Positions 37,735 through 49,135 of a DNA stretch of 64,000 nt are shown here, piece by piece (the first letter of the stretch is position 1; each line of letters begins with the position of its first letter). A program made the position numbers and the translations under genes. Where the stretch lies: the NCBI GenBank assembly GCA_050084515.1, contig CM114275.1, positions 6,510,001 through 6,574,000 of the forward strand, in the 5' to 3' direction. The DNA is from Blasia pusilla (Eukaryota > Marchantiophyta > Marchantiopsida > Blasiales). The notes under the pieces are model-generated. The model saw only the letters and a list, made by a program, of their open reading frames with translations, did not search any database and was not told the origin of the DNA.

Positions 37735-37905
37735 ATGGGTGGTGTCGAGCTACCCAAACATCCTGACCTCTCGTGTACTGATGACGATTTTCCAGACTTG
37801 AGCAGACAACATTTTCCTCTGGATGACAATGGATTTTCTGGTTCTAGTCGCAAAGACCAAAACTGTGGATCTTATGAACAAAGGCCATCATCAATAGAGA
37901 CATAA
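37735..37905 (+). promoter_or_regulatory. Upstream ORF in the MULE leader, in frame and abutting the transposase ATG
   Basis: An ATG at 37735 opens 56 codons (starting MGGVELPKHPDLSC) that end in TAA at 37903-37905, immediately followed by ATG at 37906 in the same frame. It may be a regulatory uORF. It may also be an N-terminal extension of the transposase separated by a single stop, with that codon mutated in this copy. Confidence 0.5.
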
Positions 37906-37978
37906 ATGCGCTTTGAGTTATGGCGAGCCTCCACGTCCAAGAATGATCCCTGTCTCGAAGGGTTCAGCCTGGAAGAAG

Positions 37979-39691
37979 GTAAGATGACGCCGGGTTTTGT
38001 GGGCGTCAAAATAGCCGCCGAGATGGATACTCGATCAAAATGATGATTATTGTCGCAATAGCCGCCACCATAATCGAAATAGCCGCCGTTGTAGATTACT
38101 CGTTTCCTGAGAGGTGATCCTACTCAGAATAGCCGGGAAAATATCCGCCGTTGTAGTTAATTTGATTTCTTGAGATCTAAGCCTCCTCAAAGTATAGCCG
38201 CCGAATTAGCTGCCGTGGTAGTTTTGTAGTTATCCTGAGAGGGTCGCCTTCTCAAATTAGCCTCCGAATTTGCCGCCGTTGTAGTATTATTGTTGTCTTG
38301 AGAGTTGAGCCTAGTCATAAGAGTGGTCGACTTAGCCGCATTTGTAATTGATTTCCTTCCTTGAGACCTTAGCCTACTGAGAATAACCACCGAAATAGCC
38401 GCCGTTGTTGTTGTTTTGTTTTCATGAGAGGCGAGCCAACTCAGAATAGCCTCCAAATTAGCTGCCATTGTAGTTGTTTTGTTCTCTTCAGAGGTGAGCC
38501 AACTCAGAATAGCCGCCGTTGTAGTTGTTTTGATCTCTTTAGAGGTGAGCTAACTCAGGTTTGTCGCCGAATTAGCCGCCGTTGTAGTTGTTTTGTTCTC
38601 TTCAGAGGTGAGCTAACTCAGAATAGTCACCGAAATAGCCACCGTTGTAGATGTCTAACTTTCCCTAGAGGTGAGCAACTCAAAATAGCCGTCGAATTAG
38701 CCGCCGTTGTAGTTGTTTTGGTTTCGGGAGAGATTGGGCTACTTCGAGTAGCCTCCGAAATAGCCGCCGTTGTAGTAATTTTGTTTTCTTCAGAGGTGAG
38801 CTCACTCAGATTTGTCGCCGAACTAGCCGCCGTTGTAGATGTCTAACTTTCCCTAGAGGTGAGCCAACTTTCAGTAGAGGCGAGCCACCTCAGAATAGCC
38901 GCCAAATTAGCCGCCGTTGTAGTTGTTTTGGTTTCGGGAGATATTGGGCTACTTCGAGTAGCCTCCGAAATAGCCGCCGTTGTAGTAATTTTGTTCTCTT
39001 CAGAGGTGAGCTCACTCAGATTTGTCGCCGAACTAGCCGCCGTTCTTGTTGTTTTGTTTTCATGAGAGGCGAGCCAACTCAGAATAGCCACCAAATTAGC
39101 CGCCCTTGTAGTTGTTTTTGTTCTCCTCAGAGGTGAGCTCACTCAGATTTGTCGCCGAACTAGCCGCCGTTGTAGTTGTTATGTTCTCTTCAGAGGTGAG
39201 CTAACTCAGAATAGTCACCGAATTAGCCACCGTTGTAGATGGCTAACTTTCAGTAGAGGTGAGCCAACTCAGAATAGCCGCCAAATTAGCCGCCGTTGTA
39301 GTTGTTTGGTTTCGAGAGATATTGGGCTACTTCGACTAGCCTCCAAAATAGCCGCCGTTGTAGTAATATTGTTCTCTTCAAAGGTTAGGCTACTCAGAGT
39401 ATCCTCCGTTGTAGTTGTTCGTACTCCTGATAGATGAGCCTACTCAAAGTTGTTGCCGTTGCAGTAAGAGGTGATAGTAGTCAGAATAGCCGCCTAAATA
39501 GCAGCCATTGCAGTTGTTTTGTACTCCTGAAAGGCCTTCCTACTCTGAATAGCCGCCATTGCAGTTGTTTTGTACTTCTCAGAGGTTAGCCTACATACAG
39601 TAGCCGCCGTAGTGGATATTTGGATGACATAATGTAAGTCTTCATTTTGCGATTTGTATTGGCGTGGCGTAGTCATCACCCGCTGTGAAAG
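37979..39691 (+). repeat. MULE intron 1, filled with a TAGCCGCC-containing array
   Basis: The 1.7-kb intron is built from imperfect units of roughly 60-130 bp combining AGAGGTGAGC(C/T)AACTCAG, AATAGCCGCC and TAGCCGCCGTTGTAGTTG. The motif here is the reverse complement of the GGCGGCTA used elsewhere in the element. It yields open frames on both strands, which are by-products. The donor GTAAGA and acceptor AAAG fit the flanking exon phases. Confidence 0.8.
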
Positions 39692-39892
39692 TTAGATTCA
39701 TTAACAACCCTGGCTCATCATGTGCAGTAAGGAGGCATGCCGAGCGGATACAATTGAAGCAAGTGTTCCGCAGCTTTGATGAGTTTGAGTTTTCACTAGA
39801 TTGTTGGTGCTCGCTGAATTATAGAGCGAAGCATTGCGCATGCAGCAAGAAATGGTACCGGCTTAGAATATGTAGATTTGGCGCAAAGATCA

Positions 39893-40830
39893 GAGGCAAA
39901 GGCCTTCCTATTTTCCATGAGGACAAACCCTCTAGCGGTTCGAAGACTTCAAGAAATGGACCGGATCCTAAGAGGGAGGATACTCTTGTGAAGAAATGTA
40001 GTTTTGTACACCATGGTATTAACAACATGTCCGACACCGGAGGATTGGAGGAAAGTATTCAGGAATATTCAACGGCTGCTAATCACAGTGGAAAGAAGTC
40101 GCATGATGTTATGGGGAGCACGGCGGTTAATGTCAACGAAGTTGCAGTTAATGTGTGTGGATCCTCGGTTGGAGATATTGGCGGACATAGTGAAGAATTT
40201 CAAGACCCACGTATCTTGAGGCTTGCATGTGGAATGAGGATCTCGTGGAGACCTCAACATAGTAAGAGGCCGAACCAGCCAATTTTCAAGAAATGGAACC
40301 TAGCGTAAGCTTAGACGTTAGAATATGAGAAAAGGAGAAAGAGTGGTCGAGAGTGGCAAAGGCCTTCCTATTTTCCATGAGGACAAACCCTCTAGCGGTT
40401 CGAAGACTTCAAGAAATGGACCGGATCCTAAGAGGGAGGATACTCTTGTGAAGAAATGTAGTTTTGTACACCATGGTATTAACAACATGTCCGATAATCG
40501 AGGATTGGAGGAAAGTATTCAGGAATATTCAACGGCTGCTAATCATGGTGGAAAGAAGTCGCATGATGTTATGGGGAGCACGGGCGGTTAATGTCAACGG
40601 TTGCGATTTAATGTGTGGATCCTCGGTTGGAGATATTGGCGGACATAGTGAAGAATTTCAAGACCCACGTATCTTGAGGCTTGCATGTGGAATGAGGATC
40701 TCGTGGAGACCTCAACATAGTAAGAGGCCGAACCAGCCAATTTTCAAGAATTCTTTCTCAGAACCTAGCGTAAGCTTAGACGTTCCCACGGAGAAAAGGA
40801 GAAAGAGTGGTGAAGCGAGAGTCCCCACCG
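39893..40830 (+). repeat. 463-bp tandem duplication inside MULE exon 2
   Basis: The segment starting GGCAAAGGCCTTCC restarts 463 bases later (about 39895 and 40358). The copies are nearly identical up to GCGTAAGCTTAGACGTT and the following GAGAAAAGGAGAAAGAGTGG. They differ by small indels near 40120/40586 and 40290/40750. The high similarity suggests the duplication is young relative to the element. Confidence 0.92.
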
Positions 40831-41722
40831 CCAGGAATGGGGCATGTGGTCAATTTGCTAGGTACATACTTTCAGGGAAGGAGAATGGTACATCATGTAA
40901 AGATGAAGTTTGTGAGTGGAGGGTCCGTTGCCAACGACATAAAAGTACAGGCCTATGTGAGATAACGGTGTGTAATTTGGAACACACTTGTCCGGGACAC
41001 ATTCATACATGGAGGGGTCCTACCCACAAGGCAAAGTGGTTATCAATGGTATTAGCAGATAGGGTTGTAAACCAACCAAACATCCCTGTAGGTAGCCTTG
41101 TAGAAGTCCTTGCGCAGACGTACAAGAAGCGAACAACTTACTTTCCTGCATGGAGATGCAAAGAAATATGTCGGGATTGGATGAATGGAGGTGAACGAGC
41201 AGGTTTCCATTTGATTCCTTCTTTCATACAGGCAGTAAAGGAAGCCGACCCCTTTGCCACCGCTGCTTGGGATGTTTGGAATTTAGAATCTGCGATCTTC
41301 AAGAGGCTATTTATTTGTCCATCAGCCATGAAGAACATCATTCCTTATGTGCAAAAGGTAGTTGGCTTGGATGCGTGCCATACAAAGAATAGGAAGTATC
41401 CCATGCAGATTTTCATTGCATCCATGTTGGATGGAAATGCCAATACGATCATTTTGGCATTTGGCATATCTCCTCACGAGAACAATGAGGAATGGGAATG
41501 GTTTTGTGCACATCTGAAGAAAGCCATCCCAGCTTTAGATGATCACAGAATTGTTATTGTTTCAGATAGACAAAAGGGCCTTTTACACGCCGTGCGTACA
41601 ATATTCCCCCAAAATATACATAGCATGTGTGCTCAACATTTGAGACAAAATGTTCGAACACGGTATGGAAAAGTTGCCGAAGGATTTTTCATTGCCTGCC
41701 TTTACGCCAGGACCAGGGAGAA

Positions 41723-42158
41723 GTAAGCAAACTATCCATTTCATTCTTCCTTACATTTTGCATATGGTAGTCTTGCATATTCAGTGAGGTGGAATATTGC
41801 ATAGGCTGCGACTCATTTGGACTGCTCTTCTCTATAGGACGGCGGCTATTCACAGTAAAGACGATTGCTATTCCGTAAAGGATATTCACTGTTAGGACGG
41901 CTGCTATTTCCTATAGGCTATTCACTGTTAGGATGGCTGGTAATTTGATACCTTGTTAGGAGGACGGAGGCTATTCATGAATACTTTGGTATGTAGATTA
42001 CAATCTTTTTAGGACGGCGGCTATTTTCAGCTAAATTGGCGTCTGAATTTGAACCCTTTGTGGACGGCGGCTAATGACAGATTATTTTTCTATTGCGCTA
42101 TTCATAGTTATGCAGCGGCTAACAACGGCTAACAACCATTGAGGAACTTGTTTTCCAG
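41723..42158 (+). repeat. MULE intron 2 with GGCGGCTA repeats
   Basis: GT at 41723 and TTTTCCAG at 42151-42158 delimit a 436-bp intron. It contains repeated GGACGGCGGCTATT, GGACGGCTGCTATT and CGGCTAACAACGGCTAAC motifs. The exons on both sides lack them. The motif is sense-oriented here, opposite to intron 1. Confidence 0.85.
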
Positions 42159-43455
42159 GTATGACATGTGGATTAACGAATTGGAAAGGCATCATATTCA
42201 ACGAATAGTTGATGCAGCCTCGTACATACGAGAGATAGGACAAGAGAAGTTTGCGAGGTGTGCATTCCCTTTGCCACGCTATGGCAAAGTGAGTTCAAAT
42301 CTTGTAGAGGTCATAAATTCCGCCATCAAACCTATCAGGGAGGGACCTCCACTTGTCATTGCTCGTGAGTTGTGGAATTACATGATGAAAACTTACGCAG
42401 CAAGAAAAGTAGAGGCATGTCACCCAGAGAAGTTCTCCAACAAACTGACTACTTATGCACTTATTCGTTATCGAGAGAATCAAGCCAACTGTCAAAGTTT
42501 TGATGTACTAGCCTCAGATGCAACAAATGCACTTGTGACTTCCACCAGTAGTGCACACCAATTTCATGTCCACTTGCATCCTGAGTGCAGTTGTTCATGC
42601 CTAGAGTTCCAAGATACTTGTTGGCCATGTACACATGTAATGGCTTGGGATGTCATTACTGGAATGGACTCACAGAAACTTGTTGATCCTATCTGGACCA
42701 ATGACTTCATAAGAAAGATCTACAAAAGCAGTATACCGGTTGTGAAGAGTGATGAACTTATACCATCTTGGGACTGCCGACCTCTCCTTCCTACGATTCG
42801 GCGTGGTAGACATCATTATGTGCGCATTCCTGGTGGAAGAGGTGGCGAGATGCGAAGAGGACAAGGAGGTGGTGAAGAGATTTCTTATCCTGTACATGAA
42901 GAGTTTGTGAATGAAGATGATGTTGGGAGTGGCCAGCATGAGTATATCCCACAGCGAGGTCCGTTACGTATTCATAACGGGCGTAGGGCACCAACGACAA
43001 GGGTTGCCCGCACTGTTGAAAGACGTTGTGGCCATTGTGCACTTCAAGGGCATAATCAGAAAACGTGCCAAGTGCTGAAAGCGGACCAACTTGTAGGGAG
43101 ATCTATATCTGATGTCCCAACACAAAGACGTCCCGATGCAAGTCGGTTTGTAGCAGAGTATGGAAATCAGAGTAGGCTTTACTCAGGAGTGGAAAGTTTA
43201 TATTCCCAAGTGACTAGAGTAGATACTAGTGAAGAACTTAATGTAAAGGGTAGTGTTGTATCTGGGGGAAATTTGGTGCAGTCTACCATGGAGAATGTTT
43301 CCACTCCTATGGATCTTGGTAATAGCATACCAAATAGTCTAGTATTTCCGAGTGTTTCTCTTGTTTATGGGAAGTCTGAATCCGATGAAGAGTCTGATGA
43401 CTGTGAGGAGAAAAAAATTGGCATATCCTTGGTAGAACTTGGTACTGATTCCTAG

Positions 43456-43839
43456 TGGAACCCAGAGGAAGAAGCATTTTATATTAGCTTGGCAGAGGAA
43501 GCTGCAAAAGAATGTCAGATTGCAGAAAGAAATTTATAAACTCACATGGAATTGTCATATGTAGCCCATTTGTTTCTTGGTGTGCAAAATTCTGATATTT
43601 GATATTTGTTCATGTTGGAATGCAAAGTATGTTCTTAGTGACGTATTAAAGTTCACAAACCATAATGGACCAAACCCTTCCTGGTTCAAGAAGAAACAGG
43701 TTTGGAGTGACGCCTATTCTCCATGACTGGTAATCACAGGCCGAGAACTAAATCACCAAACGCTATACCTCACTCTTTCTGAGGCTTTTGTTTGTTTAAC
43801 TCCCTTCCCTCCCTCTCCTCCCTTCTCGGGTGAAGCCCG
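43456..43839 (+). other. MULE transposase 3' region
   Basis: About 380 bases between the transposase stop and the start of the 37-bp array, AT-leaning, presumably 3' UTR. No polyadenylation signal was assigned. Confidence 0.4.
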
Positions 43840-44765
43840 GCGGATATTCTCTAGACGGCTGCTATTCACAGGCCCGGAGGCTATTGTCGGAACGGCTGCT
43901 ATTCACAGGCTCGGCGTCTATTGTCGGGACGGCTGGTATTGACAAGCCCGGCGGCTACTCTCGGGACGGCGGCTATTCACAGGCCCGGCGGCTACTCTCG
44001 GGAGGGCGGCTATTCACAGGCCCGGCGGCTACTCTCGGGATGGCTGCTAATCACAGGCCCGGCGGCTACTCTCTGGACGGCGGCTATTCACAGGCCCGGC
44101 GGCTACTCTCGGGACGGCGGCTATTCACAGGCCCGGCGGCTACTCTCGGGACGGCGGCTACTCTCGGGACGGCGGCTATTCACAGGCCCGGCGGCTACTC
44201 TCTGGACGGCGGCTATTCTCTGGACGGCGGCTAATCACATGCCCGGCGGCTACTCTCGGGACGGTGGCTATTCACAGGCTCGGCGGCTACTCTCGGGACG
44301 GTTGCTATTCACAGGCCCGGCGGCTACTCTCGGGACGGCGGCTAATCACAGGCCCGGCGGCTACTCGGGATTTTGCTATTCACAGGCCCGGCGGCGGGGC
44401 GGCGGCTATTCACAGGCCCGCGGCTACTCTCTGGACGGCGGCTAATCACGAGCAGCGCGGCTACTCTCACGGGGGCGGCTATTCACAGGCCCGACGGCTA
44501 CTCTCGGGACGGCGGCTATTCACAGGGCCGACGGCTACTCTCTGGACGGCGGCTAATCACAAGCCCGGCGGCTACTCTCTGGACGGCGGGTATTCACAAG
44601 CCTGGCGGCTACTCTTGGGATGGCTGCTAATCACAGGCCCGGCGGCTACTCTCTGGACGGCGGCTATTTCGCGGAGCCCGGCGGCTACTCTGGACGGGCG
44701 GCTGATCATTTTTCAAGCGGCTACTCTCGGGACGGCGGCTATTCTTTGGACGGCGGCTAATCACA
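43840..44765. repeat. Tandem array of about 37-bp units
   Basis: About 25 imperfect units, each alternating GGCGGCTATTCACAGGCCC with GGCGGCTACTCTCGGGAC. Variants include GGCGGCTAATCACAGGCCC. Since 37 is not a multiple of three and the unit lacks stops, several frames stay open (up to 174 codons, or longer when fused to the next tract). There are no unique spacers, so it is not CRISPR-like. The units are nearly homogeneous, implying recent amplification or conversion. Confidence 0.93.
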
Positions 44766-46790
44766 CCCTCCCTCTCCTTCCATTTTATGTTCTTCTTCAC
44801 CCTCCCTCTCCTCCCTTCATGTTTGCTCCATTCCCTACCTTATTTTTTCTCCCTCTTTTTTTTTTTTTTTTTTTTTCGTCTCCACCCTTCATTTCTCTCC
44901 CATTCCCAGTTTTTCCTCCTGCCCTCTTCCTCAACTTTTTTCCTCTCCTCCCTTCATGTTTTCCCCATTCCCTCCTTTATTTCTCCCTCTCCTTCCATTT
45001 TATTTTCTTCTACACCCTCCCTCTCCTCCCTTCATGTTTCCTACATTCCCTGCTTAATTTTTCCCTCCCCTTCCTTATTTTTCCTCCTTCTTCTTCTTTG
45101 TTTTTCCTCTCCACCCTTCATTTCTCTTCCATTCCTAGTTTTTCCTCCCTCTTCTTCAACTTTTTTCCTCTCCTCCCTTCATGTTTCCTACATTCCCTGC
45201 TTAATCTTTCCCTCCCCTTCCTTATTTTTCCTCCCTCTTCTTCATTTTGTTTCCTCTCCACCCTTCATTTCTCTTCCATTCCTAGTTTTTCCTCCCTCTT
45301 CTTCGACTTTTTTCCTCTCCTCCCTTCATGTTCTCTCCATTCCCTCCTCTCCCTTTTTTTCCTCCTCTTCCTTATCTTTCCTCCCTTAACCCCTTCATTT
45401 TTTTCCTCTCCTCCCTGCATGTTTCCTCCATTCCCTCCTTTATTTTTCCCTCCCCTTCCTTATTTTTCCTCCCTTAACCCCTTCAAACTTTTTCCTCTCC
45501 TCCCTACATGTTTTCTCCATTCCCTTCCTTATTTTTCCTCCCTCTTCTTCATTTTTTCTCCTCTCCTCCCTTCATGTTCTCTCCATTATTTTTCCTCCCT
45601 TAACCCCTTCAAACTTTTTCCTCTCCTCCTTGCATATTTTCTCCATTCCCTCCTTTATTTTTCCCTTCCCTTCATTATTTTTCCTCCCTCTTCTTCATTT
45701 TTTTTCCTCTTCTCCCTCCATGTTCTCTCCATTCCCTCCTTTATTTTTCCTCTCCTCCATTCCTTCACTATTCTTAACCCCTTCAAACTTTTTCCTGTCC
45801 TCCCTCCATTTTCCTACATTCACTGCTTAATTTTTCCCTCCCCTTCCTTATTTTTCCTCCCTCTTCTTCATTTTTTCTCCTCTCCTCCCTTCATGTTCTC
45901 TCCATTCCCTCCTTTATTTTTCCCTCCTTATTTTTCCTCCCTTAACCCCTTCAAACTTTTTCCTCTCCTCCCTGCATATTTTCTCCATTCCCTCCTTTAT
46001 TTTTCCCTTCCCTTCCTTATTTTTCCTCCCTCTTCTTCATTTTTTTTCCTCTTCTCCCTCCATGTTCTCTCCATTCCCTCCTTTATTTTTCCTCTCCCTC
46101 CATTCCTTCACTATTCTTAACCCCTTCAAACTTTTTCCTGTCCTCCCTCCATTTTCCTCCATTCACTGCTTAATTTTTCCCTCCCCTTCCTTATTTTTCT
46201 TCCCTCTTCTTCATTTTTTTTCCTCTCCTCCCTTCATTTCTCTTCCATTCATAGTTTTTCCTCCCTCTCCTCCATTCCTTCACTATTCTTAACCCCTTCA
46301 AACTTTGTCCCTCCCCTTCCTTATTTTTCCTCCATCTTGTTAATTTTTTTTCCTCTTCTCCCTTCATGTTTTCTCCATTCCGTCCTTTATTTTCAGATCC
46401 CCTTCCTTATTTTTCCTCTCCCTTCATGTTTTCCTCCATTCCTTGTTTTTCCTCTCCTCTAGTCATTTCTCCTCCATTCCTTGTTTGTCCTCTCCTCTAA
46501 TCATTTCTCCTCCATTCCTTGTTTTTCCTCTCCTCTAATCATTCTCCTCCATTCCTTCACTAATGTGAACCCCCTCAACTGTTGTTCTCTCCTCCCTTCA
46601 TGTTTCCTCCCCCCGGCGACTAATTTCCTCCCTCTCCATCATTTTTTTTTCTCCGCCCTCTCCTTCATTTCTTTCCCTCTCCTTCCTCAATTTTCTCCTC
46701 CCTCCCCACCGTAGTTTTTCCACCCTCTTCTCCCTTTTTTTTCCTCTCCTTTCCTCAATTTTCAGATACCTTCATCCCCTTCCTCTCAAA
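44766..46790. repeat. Two-kilobase polypyrimidine tract of imperfect repeats
   Basis: The + strand is almost entirely C and T, with very little G. It is built from TTCCTCTCCTCCCTTCATG, CCATTCCCTCCTTTATTTTT and AACCCCTTCAAACTTT modules repeating at roughly 130-175-bp intervals. A pure T run of about 20 lies near 44858-44876. A 618-codon open frame across it has only Phe/Pro/Ser/Leu-rich repetitive content and is not a gene. Such mirror-rich homopyrimidine DNA can form triplexes (general knowledge). Confidence 0.92.
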
Positions 46791-47890
46791 ATTTAGCCGA
46801 TGGTACAGAAGTGCGGCTAAGGGAGTTAGGCCGGCCTGCGGCTACGGTGCGCAGAAAGGACTCAAGCCCGCCTGCGGCTATTCTCTGGACAGAAGGGAGT
46901 CAAGCCGGCCTGCGGCTACGGTGCGGAGAAGGCACTCAAGCCGGCCTGCGGCTATAGTGCATACTAGGGGACGGGCTGCCGTCTAGGTATGTAAATCGAC
47001 CTTGGATATTGAATAGAAACCGGGAATGCATGCGCGCGAGTGGTGGACGGGCAGGCAGGGCTAGGACGTGAGGCCAATTTTTAGATTCAGATTTGAGATT
47101 TCAAATATTAGGTCAATTTTCAGATTTCACATTTCAGATTTGAGGGTGATGAAGGTCGAATGTGCTCTTGGGCCGCTTGCGATTGCAGAGCGGAAGCGGC
47201 TACTGTGCGGATTGGGGACGAGCTTTTCGGCAGATTGCGAATGCAGAGGGACGGCTATCCTCTTGGGCGGATTGCGATTGTGGAGCTCTGGCGGCTAATG
47301 TGTGGATTTTGGACACTAGGGTCTCAAGTGCAGCCCGCGGCAGGTTTGAGGTCAATTTTATGCCATTTGAAGTGAAATGCCGGGCTTGGGGCTCCTTTAG
47401 GTCAATTTGAAGCAATCTGCTGTGGCAGATTTACCTTGGTGTTGCGGGCTTGGACGCATGAGGGTAGATGCCTCGTTAGTAACACGCAAGATGATAGAAA
47501 TTAGCCACAGCCGGCGGCTAATTTGAAGATAGAAGAAATCAGCCGCAGCCGGCGGCTAATTTGAAGATGGTAGAAATTAGCCCCAGGCGGCGGCTAATTT
47601 CAAGATGGAAGTAGGAGCTGCCGGTGGCTAATTTCAGATGCTCTGCTACTTTAAAGATTGAGATATTGCCCGGCGGCTATTTTCTAAAGATTGAGATATT
47701 AGCCGCAGCCGGCGGCTAATTTCTAGATTGTAGACTTCTTGGAGTTCGGGAGTGTTCATGCAGCCGGCGGCTATTTTCTTGATGGTAGAAATTAGCCGCA
47801 GCGGGCGGCTAATTTCTAGATTGTAGACTTCTTGGAGTTCGGGAGTTTTCATGCAACCGGCGGTTAATTCATACAGCCGTTCATGGTGAC
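46791..47890. repeat. Spacer of CGGCTA repeats, many in palindromic pairs
   Basis: 46840-46960 repeats GCCGGCCTGCGGCTA. 47180-47300 has dispersed GCGGCTA and CGGCTAT in GCGGATTGCGA-type context. 47500-47870 repeats head-to-head pairs of the form TTAGCCGC, 5 bases, GCGGCTAA, separated by TTCAAGATGGTAGAAA-like links. A TAGATTGTAGACTTCTTGG segment occurs twice (about 47722 and 47817). No gene was recognised. Confidence 0.8.
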
Positions 47891-49060
47891 ATTATCCTAG
47901 ATGCGAGGCCTACGGGGACGTCAACTCTTCAATTTCGTGGTGATCAATGAGATCTCTTGCGAGTGGTTATGTGGCTCTTGGCTTATATTTCGGAGATTGA
48001 TTCGCAGGAAAAATGTCTCCAAATATTCCGGACAGATGACTCAAAAGCGGTTCATTCTGCTGCGCTTTCACCGTTACTTTCCTTGCTGGTTCCTAACGTC
48101 ACGCGAATGTACTCTTCTGCCGTGGAGAATGCTGCACTAACAGGTCTTTTCCGCTCACTACTATCTCTCAAGGGGAACGGTGAGGATGGGAAGGATAGGC
48201 AGTTGAGAGAAGGCAGGGCATCTTGTTTGTGTTGTACTTGCATCACTCACTACATATGATTTATATGAATAAGACCAAGGAATGAAGAAATTTTGTGTAG
48301 GGTTGAGATTTCTTAAAATCCATTCTCGTCACGCTTGGAGCGTCACGCTTCCTGGAATAGCTAAAATAAACCTCTGAACAGTTGGTTAGAATGCAGTCAG
48401 AATCACGTCATGACCCTTTCCGTTGCTCACATGGAAGGCACTCTGTTGTTCTCTGTTGTTATCATCATCAGCCAAAAGAAGGGGAAGAAGAAGAAAGGGG
48501 GACCTGTAAAGATTGCTGTGAATAAGGAGATACGCTTCACGGCTAGAGTTATGCTACTTCAATGCTAGATTGACCTCTGCAAAGGCTTCATTTGGGTAAC
48601 TTCACTACCTTTGCTTCTATAGCCAATGCCACTTGTCCTGAGGCTCTAGGAGATGCAATGTTTTCTTGGATTGCTCACAATCACCAGAAGTTCTGACCAT
48701 CAAATTGTATATCGTCTGTGTTTGGGTGCAAAAATCTCACAGTACACTTAATTTCATTATCAGTGGTTTATGTAAATACACTGATAGATTGTTGGCATGG
48801 TCCAAGCTCTTGTAATGATTTTTCATCAAACTTTCCAACCACTTCTTACAAAGCAAGAACTTATTCTCTACTGACATTATGTGTATGCAGATGCTTGAAG
48901 CATTTACTGCTGATCACAAAATTGTGTATCGTGAAACAATTTTCAATTCTGAGCTAGAGGTATGAGGGTTTTGCCTCTGCTTCTTTGTATGTTATACTTT
49001 CTAAGATAATTGGTACTTTCCTTTGTTTCATCTGCTCTTCTGATCTCTGGTATCGGCTAA
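47891..49060 (+). other. Exon-like, non-repetitive segment of unknown origin within the giant MULE
   Basis: In contrast to its surroundings this stretch is not CGGCTA-rich and has protein-like fragments: SLLVPNVTRMYSSAVENAAL (about 48079-48138); a Lys-rich stretch QKKGKKKKGGPVKI (about 48470); NFTTFASIANATCPEALGDA (about 48597); and MLEAFTADHKIVYRETIFNS between a TATGCAG acceptor (48889) and a GTATGA donor (48960). They do not form one frame and I do not recognise the protein. They may be captured host-gene pieces, as in Pack-MULEs, or upstream exons of the following gene. Confidence 0.4.
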
Positions 49061-49135
49061 TATCAAGATGGTAGTAATTAGCCGCAGTCGGCGGCTAACT
49101 TCAAGATGGTAGTAATTAGCCGCAGCTGGTGGCTA

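Larger units (their letters stand above)
37906..43455 (+). pseudogene. MULE transposase gene with introns, broken by a tandem duplication
   Basis: Proposed exons: 37906-37978; 39692-41722, containing a 463-bp tandem duplication that splits the frame; and 42159-43455. Splicing is phase-consistent: GAAG/gtaaga to ag/TT gives EEVRFINN, and GAA/gtaagc to ccag/G gives TREKYDMW. The N-terminal part resembles the plant MuDR DNA-binding region. The MULE transposase core has GLDACHTK (first catalytic Asp, 41370), VIVSDRQKGL (second, 41565), CAQHLRQNV, and SSNLVEVINSAI across the intron (likely catalytic Glu, 42307). A SWIM zinc finger follows (CSCLEFQDTCWPCTH, about 42590-42635), then a CCHC knuckle CGHCALQGHNQKTC and an acidic tail. 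Copy 1 of the duplication ends in a stop at 40308, and copy 2 carries a one-base gain near 40586. The core ORF 40464-41722 and exon 42159-43455 are otherwise open, so loss of function is recent or partial. Confidence 0.88.

Noticed and set aside
38187-39142. Minus-strand Thr/Ala/Ser-rich frames and matching plus-strand frames
   Set aside because: They are translations of the repeat array in MULE intron 1.
43840-44765. CRISPR-like array
   Set aside because: Contiguous 37-bp units without unique spacers, in a plant transposon.
44264-46120. 618-codon open frame
   Set aside because: It runs through the 37-bp array into the polypyrimidine tract. The translation is purely repetitive, and the frame is open only because those repeats lack stops.
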